Below are positions 61,274 through 64,000 of a stretch of DNA of 64,000 bases, piece after piece. The stretch comes from Flavobacteriales bacterium (GTDB lineage: Bacteria > Bacteroidota > Bacteroidia > Flavobacteriales > Flavobacteriaceae). The DNA lies in contig WTJC01000038.1 in NCBI GenBank assembly GCA_011525015.1, positions 1 to 64,000 on the forward strand, in the 5' to 3' direction. Below the pieces are notes generated by a model. The model had not been told where the DNA came from, searched no databases, and saw only the letters and a program-made list of their open reading frames with translations. How positions within the stretch are numbered: the stretch's first letter is position 1; the number at the start of each line of letters is the position of its first letter. The translations under genes and the position numbers were made by a program.

Positions 61274-62117
61274 AGAGACAGGATTTTATACGAGCATTCA
61301 AGACCGAGGGCGCTTTGGATTTAGACATTTAGGTGTTCCAGTTGCCGGCGCTTTAGACCAGGTTTCATATCAGAATTCCAATTTAATTTTGGGTAACAAA
61401 AGCAATACTGCTGCCTTTGAAATAACCATGTTAGGCCCAACTATAGAAGTGCTTAAAAGGTGCTGTTTTTGTGTTACAGGAGCTGATATTGAAATTGACC
61501 TTAATGGTGAGTCAGTTCCTATGAATACTGCGGTCACCGCAGAAAAAGACAGTCTGCTGAAAATTGGTCGGGTCAAAAATGGCCTAAGAGCCTATCTGAA
61601 TTTTAAAGGGGGCTTTTCTTCTGAGATAAAGCTGAATAGCGCATCTCAATTTTCTGGAATTACCAAAGAAAATCGAGTTAGTCCCTTGAGTACATATGAA
61701 CTCAATGAAGATTTTTCAAATTTGATTTCTGAGTACAAATCTAATACCCTTGTGAGTACAGTAGAACAAAGTGAACTTAAGCAATTGGAGGTCTACAAAG
61801 GGGTCGATTTTAGGTTGTTTCCAAAAGAGTTCATTGAAACCTTGACTAAGACCGAATTTATGATTGGTTCTAGTGTTGATCGAATGGCCTGTCAATTGGA
61901 TACAAAAAGTGAATTGGCTCACACTATTGATAGACTTTCCTCTCCGACTTATGTTGGAGCAGTGCAGTGCACTCCATCCGGAAAACTTTTAATCCTTATG
62001 CGTGATAGCCAGACAACGGGTGGTTATCCTCGATTATTACAATGCACTAAACATTCGGTTAATCGACTAGCTCAAATTAGACCGAATCAACGTTTAAAAT
62101 TTGTATTGAACGATTAA
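61260..62117 (+). CDS. pxpC: 5-oxoprolinase subunit PxpC (KipA family)
   Basis: 'GFYTSIQDRGRFGFRHLGVPVAGALDQVSYQNSNLILGN', 'FEITMLGPTI', 'RAYLNFKGGF', 'RDSQTTGGYPRLLQ'. Confidence 0.95.
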   Translation: MIRFKETGFYTSIQDRGRFGFRHLGVPVAGALDQVSYQNSNLILGNKSNTAAFEITMLGPTIEVLKRCCFCVTGADIEIDLNGESVPMNTAVTAEKDSLLKIGRVKNGLRAYLNFKGGFSSEIKLNSASQFSGITKENRVSPLSTYELNEDFSNLISEYKSNTLVSTVEQSELKQLEVYKGVDFRLFPKEFIETLTKTEFMIGSSVDRMACQLDTKSELAHTIDRLSSPTYVGAVQCTPSGKLLILMRDSQTTGGYPRLLQCTKHSVNRLAQIRPNQRLKFVLND

Positions 62118-62283
62118 TCTTTTGTTCAGCTTATTTTTGGATGTTGTAAAAAACACCTCTTAAGTATCTAAAAAACAATGATTTAATATCAAATACTAGG
62201 CAATGGCTTTGCTTTATTAGAGAAAGCCTTTCAGGAGTTTGTATTGAATGAAATAATTTAGTTCTTACAAGTGGTATGTTTTT

Positions 62284-63963
62284 ATGGAATTGAACAAATA
62301 CAGCAAAAATGTTACGCAAGATCCTACGCAGCCAGCCGCACAGGCTATGCTATACGCTTTGGGTCTCAGTGAGCGTGATTTAAAGAAACCCTTCATCGGA
62401 ATTGGAAGTACTGGTTACCAGGGTAATCCTTGTAATATGCATTTGAATGATCTTGCCGCTCTCGCAAAAGAAAGCATTGATCAGCAAGAGCTCGTTGGAT
62501 TGATTTTCAATTCAATAGGTGTTAGTGATGGTATTTCAATGGGAACCCTTGGAATGAGATATTCCTTGCCTTCACGAGATATCATAGCAGATTCTATGGA
62601 GACTGTGGTGCAGGCCATGAATTATGACGGTTTGATCACTGTAGTGGGATGTGATAAAAATATGCCAGGGGCACTTATGGGTATGCTGCGTTTGAACCGA
62701 CCTTCCATTTTGGTTTATGGTGGAACGATTGCTCCCGGATGTGTTGGCGATAAAAAACTCGACGTTGTCTCGGCTTTTGAAGCTTGGGGTGAAAAGGTTG
62801 CTGGATCGATTAATGAAGACCAGTACAAAGAAGTTATTAAAAATGCTTGCCCGGGCCCTGGTGCTTGTGGTGGGATGTACACAGCCAATACCATGTCTTC
62901 AGCTATTGAGGCAATGGGAATGAGCTTGCCGTATAGCTCGTCTAATCCTGCAGTTGACCAATCCAAGCAAAAGGAATGTGATGCAATTGGCCAGGCGATT
63001 AGAAATCTTATTGAAAAAGACTTAAAACCTCTAGATATTGTGACCAAAAGCTCACTTATCAATGCGCTCAAACTAATTACTGTTTTAGGGGGTTCTACCA
63101 ATGCAGTGTTACATATGCTCGCTATTGCTCGCGCAGCACAAATCGAATTGACTATTGACGATATTCAGAAAATTTCAGATACAACACCCTTTTTGGCAGA
63201 TTTAAAACCCAGCGGTAAATACGTAATGGAAGACCTGCACAAAGTAGGAGGTGTTCCTGCAGTGATGAAATACATGCTAGACCACGATATGATTGATGGA
63301 AGCTGTCTTACAGTTACCGGTAAAACCATTGCCGAAAACCTAAAAGACGTTAAAGGTCTTAAGGAAGATCAAGACGTTATACATGCGATTGACAACCCCA
63401 TTAAAGAGACAGGGCATATTAGAATACTCTATGGTAATCTTGCGAAAGAAGGTGCTGTGGCAAAAATCACCGGAAAAGAAGGACTGAGATTTCAAGGAAA
63501 GGCCATTGTTTTTGACAGTGAAATGGAAGCCAATAAAGGTATTAAAGATGGTCTTGTACAATCTGGAAATGTAGTGGTTATTCGTTATGTAGGACCTAAA
63601 GGAGGACCGGGTATGCCAGAAATGCTCAAACCAACATCTGCAATTATGGGAGCAGGTTTAGGTAAAGAAGTGGCTTTGATCACAGACGGTCGATTTTCTG
63701 GAGGAACTCATGGATTTGTGGTAGGGCACATCACGCCCGAAGCACAAGAGGGTGGTGTTTTGGCTTTAGTTCAAAACAATGACGAAATAAGTATTGATGC
63801 AGAAACAAATACCATTGAACTGCTGGTTGCAGAAGAAGAAATAGCTCAAAGGAGAGCAGCTTGGGTCAAACCAGAACTCAAGGTCCAACACGGAAGTTTA
63901 TACAAATACGCAAATATTGTATCGTCTGCATCTAAAGGATGTGTGACAGATGAATTCAATTAA
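62284..63963 (+). CDS. ilvD: Dihydroxy-acid dehydratase
   Basis: '[11 protein letters not shown]', '[56 protein letters not shown]', '[12 protein letters not shown]', '[20 protein letters not shown]'. Confidence 0.97.
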   Translation: MELNKYSKNVTQDPTQPAAQAMLYALGLSERDLKKPFIGIGSTGYQGNPCNMHLNDLAALAKESIDQQELVGLIFNSIGVSDGISMGTLGMRYSLPSRDIIADSMETVVQAMNYDGLITVVGCDKNMPGALMGMLRLNRPSILVYGGTIAPGCVGDKKLDVVSAFEAWGEKVAGSINEDQYKEVIKNACPGPGACGGMYTANTMSSAIEAMGMSLPYSSSNPAVDQSKQKECDAIGQAIRNLIEKDLKPLDIVTKSSLINALKLITVLGGSTNAVLHMLAIARAAQIELTIDDIQKISDTTPFLADLKPSGKYVMEDLHKVGGVPAVMKYMLDHDMIDGSCLTVTGKTIAENLKDVKGLKEDQDVIHAIDNPIKETGHIRILYGNLAKEGAVAKITGKEGLRFQGKAIVFDSEMEANKGIKDGLVQSGNVVVIRYVGPKGGPGMPEMLKPTSAIMGAGLGKEVALITDGRFSGGTHGFVVGHITPEAQEGGVLALVQNNDEISIDAETNTIELLVAEEEIAQRRAAWVKPELKVQHGSLYKYANIVSSASKGCVTDEFN

Positions 63964-64000
63964 TGATTAAATAAAAAAAACATGCCTTTAATTGAAAAGA

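Noticed and set aside
63982-64000. Start of a further CDS (ATGCCTTTAATTGAAAAG) after ilvD, possibly the next ilv gene
   Set aside because: Only six codons are inside the window; not enough sequence to call a product.

Overview
The window is core chromosome of an AT-rich Bacteroidota bacterium, probably Flavobacteriia-like. This is judged from protein content and from TAnnTTTG-type promoter motifs. It is densely packed with housekeeping genes: a two-component system, miaA, clpB, smpB, glyA, pheT, leuACDB, panB, dnaK, tRNA-Ser, ribB, lptG, lolA, ftsK, lpd, tilS, dsbD, a 5-oxoprolinase operon and ilvD. I found no CRISPR array, transposase, integrase, prophage or recognisable defence island. The most notable observations are: (1) an apparent MiaA-gluconokinase fusion in one ORF; (2) an Nramp-superfamily transporter with degenerate metal-binding motifs, locked in an operon with pxpABC (5-oxoprolinase); (3) a dyad plus a sigma54-like TGG-N8-TTGA element upstream of dnaK, with the same TGG-N8-TTGA pattern upstream of a clpB-tetR-smpB operon; (4) a 16-codon uORF whose stop overlaps the leuA start codon; (5) a RibB whose GTP cyclohydrolase II half has lost the zinc cysteines; (6) a highly divergent ComM/YifB-like ATPase beside an orphan Cys-rich ORF; (7) an SRP RNA gene missed by the ORF track. 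All calls come from reading the sequence and motif recall; no database search was run.
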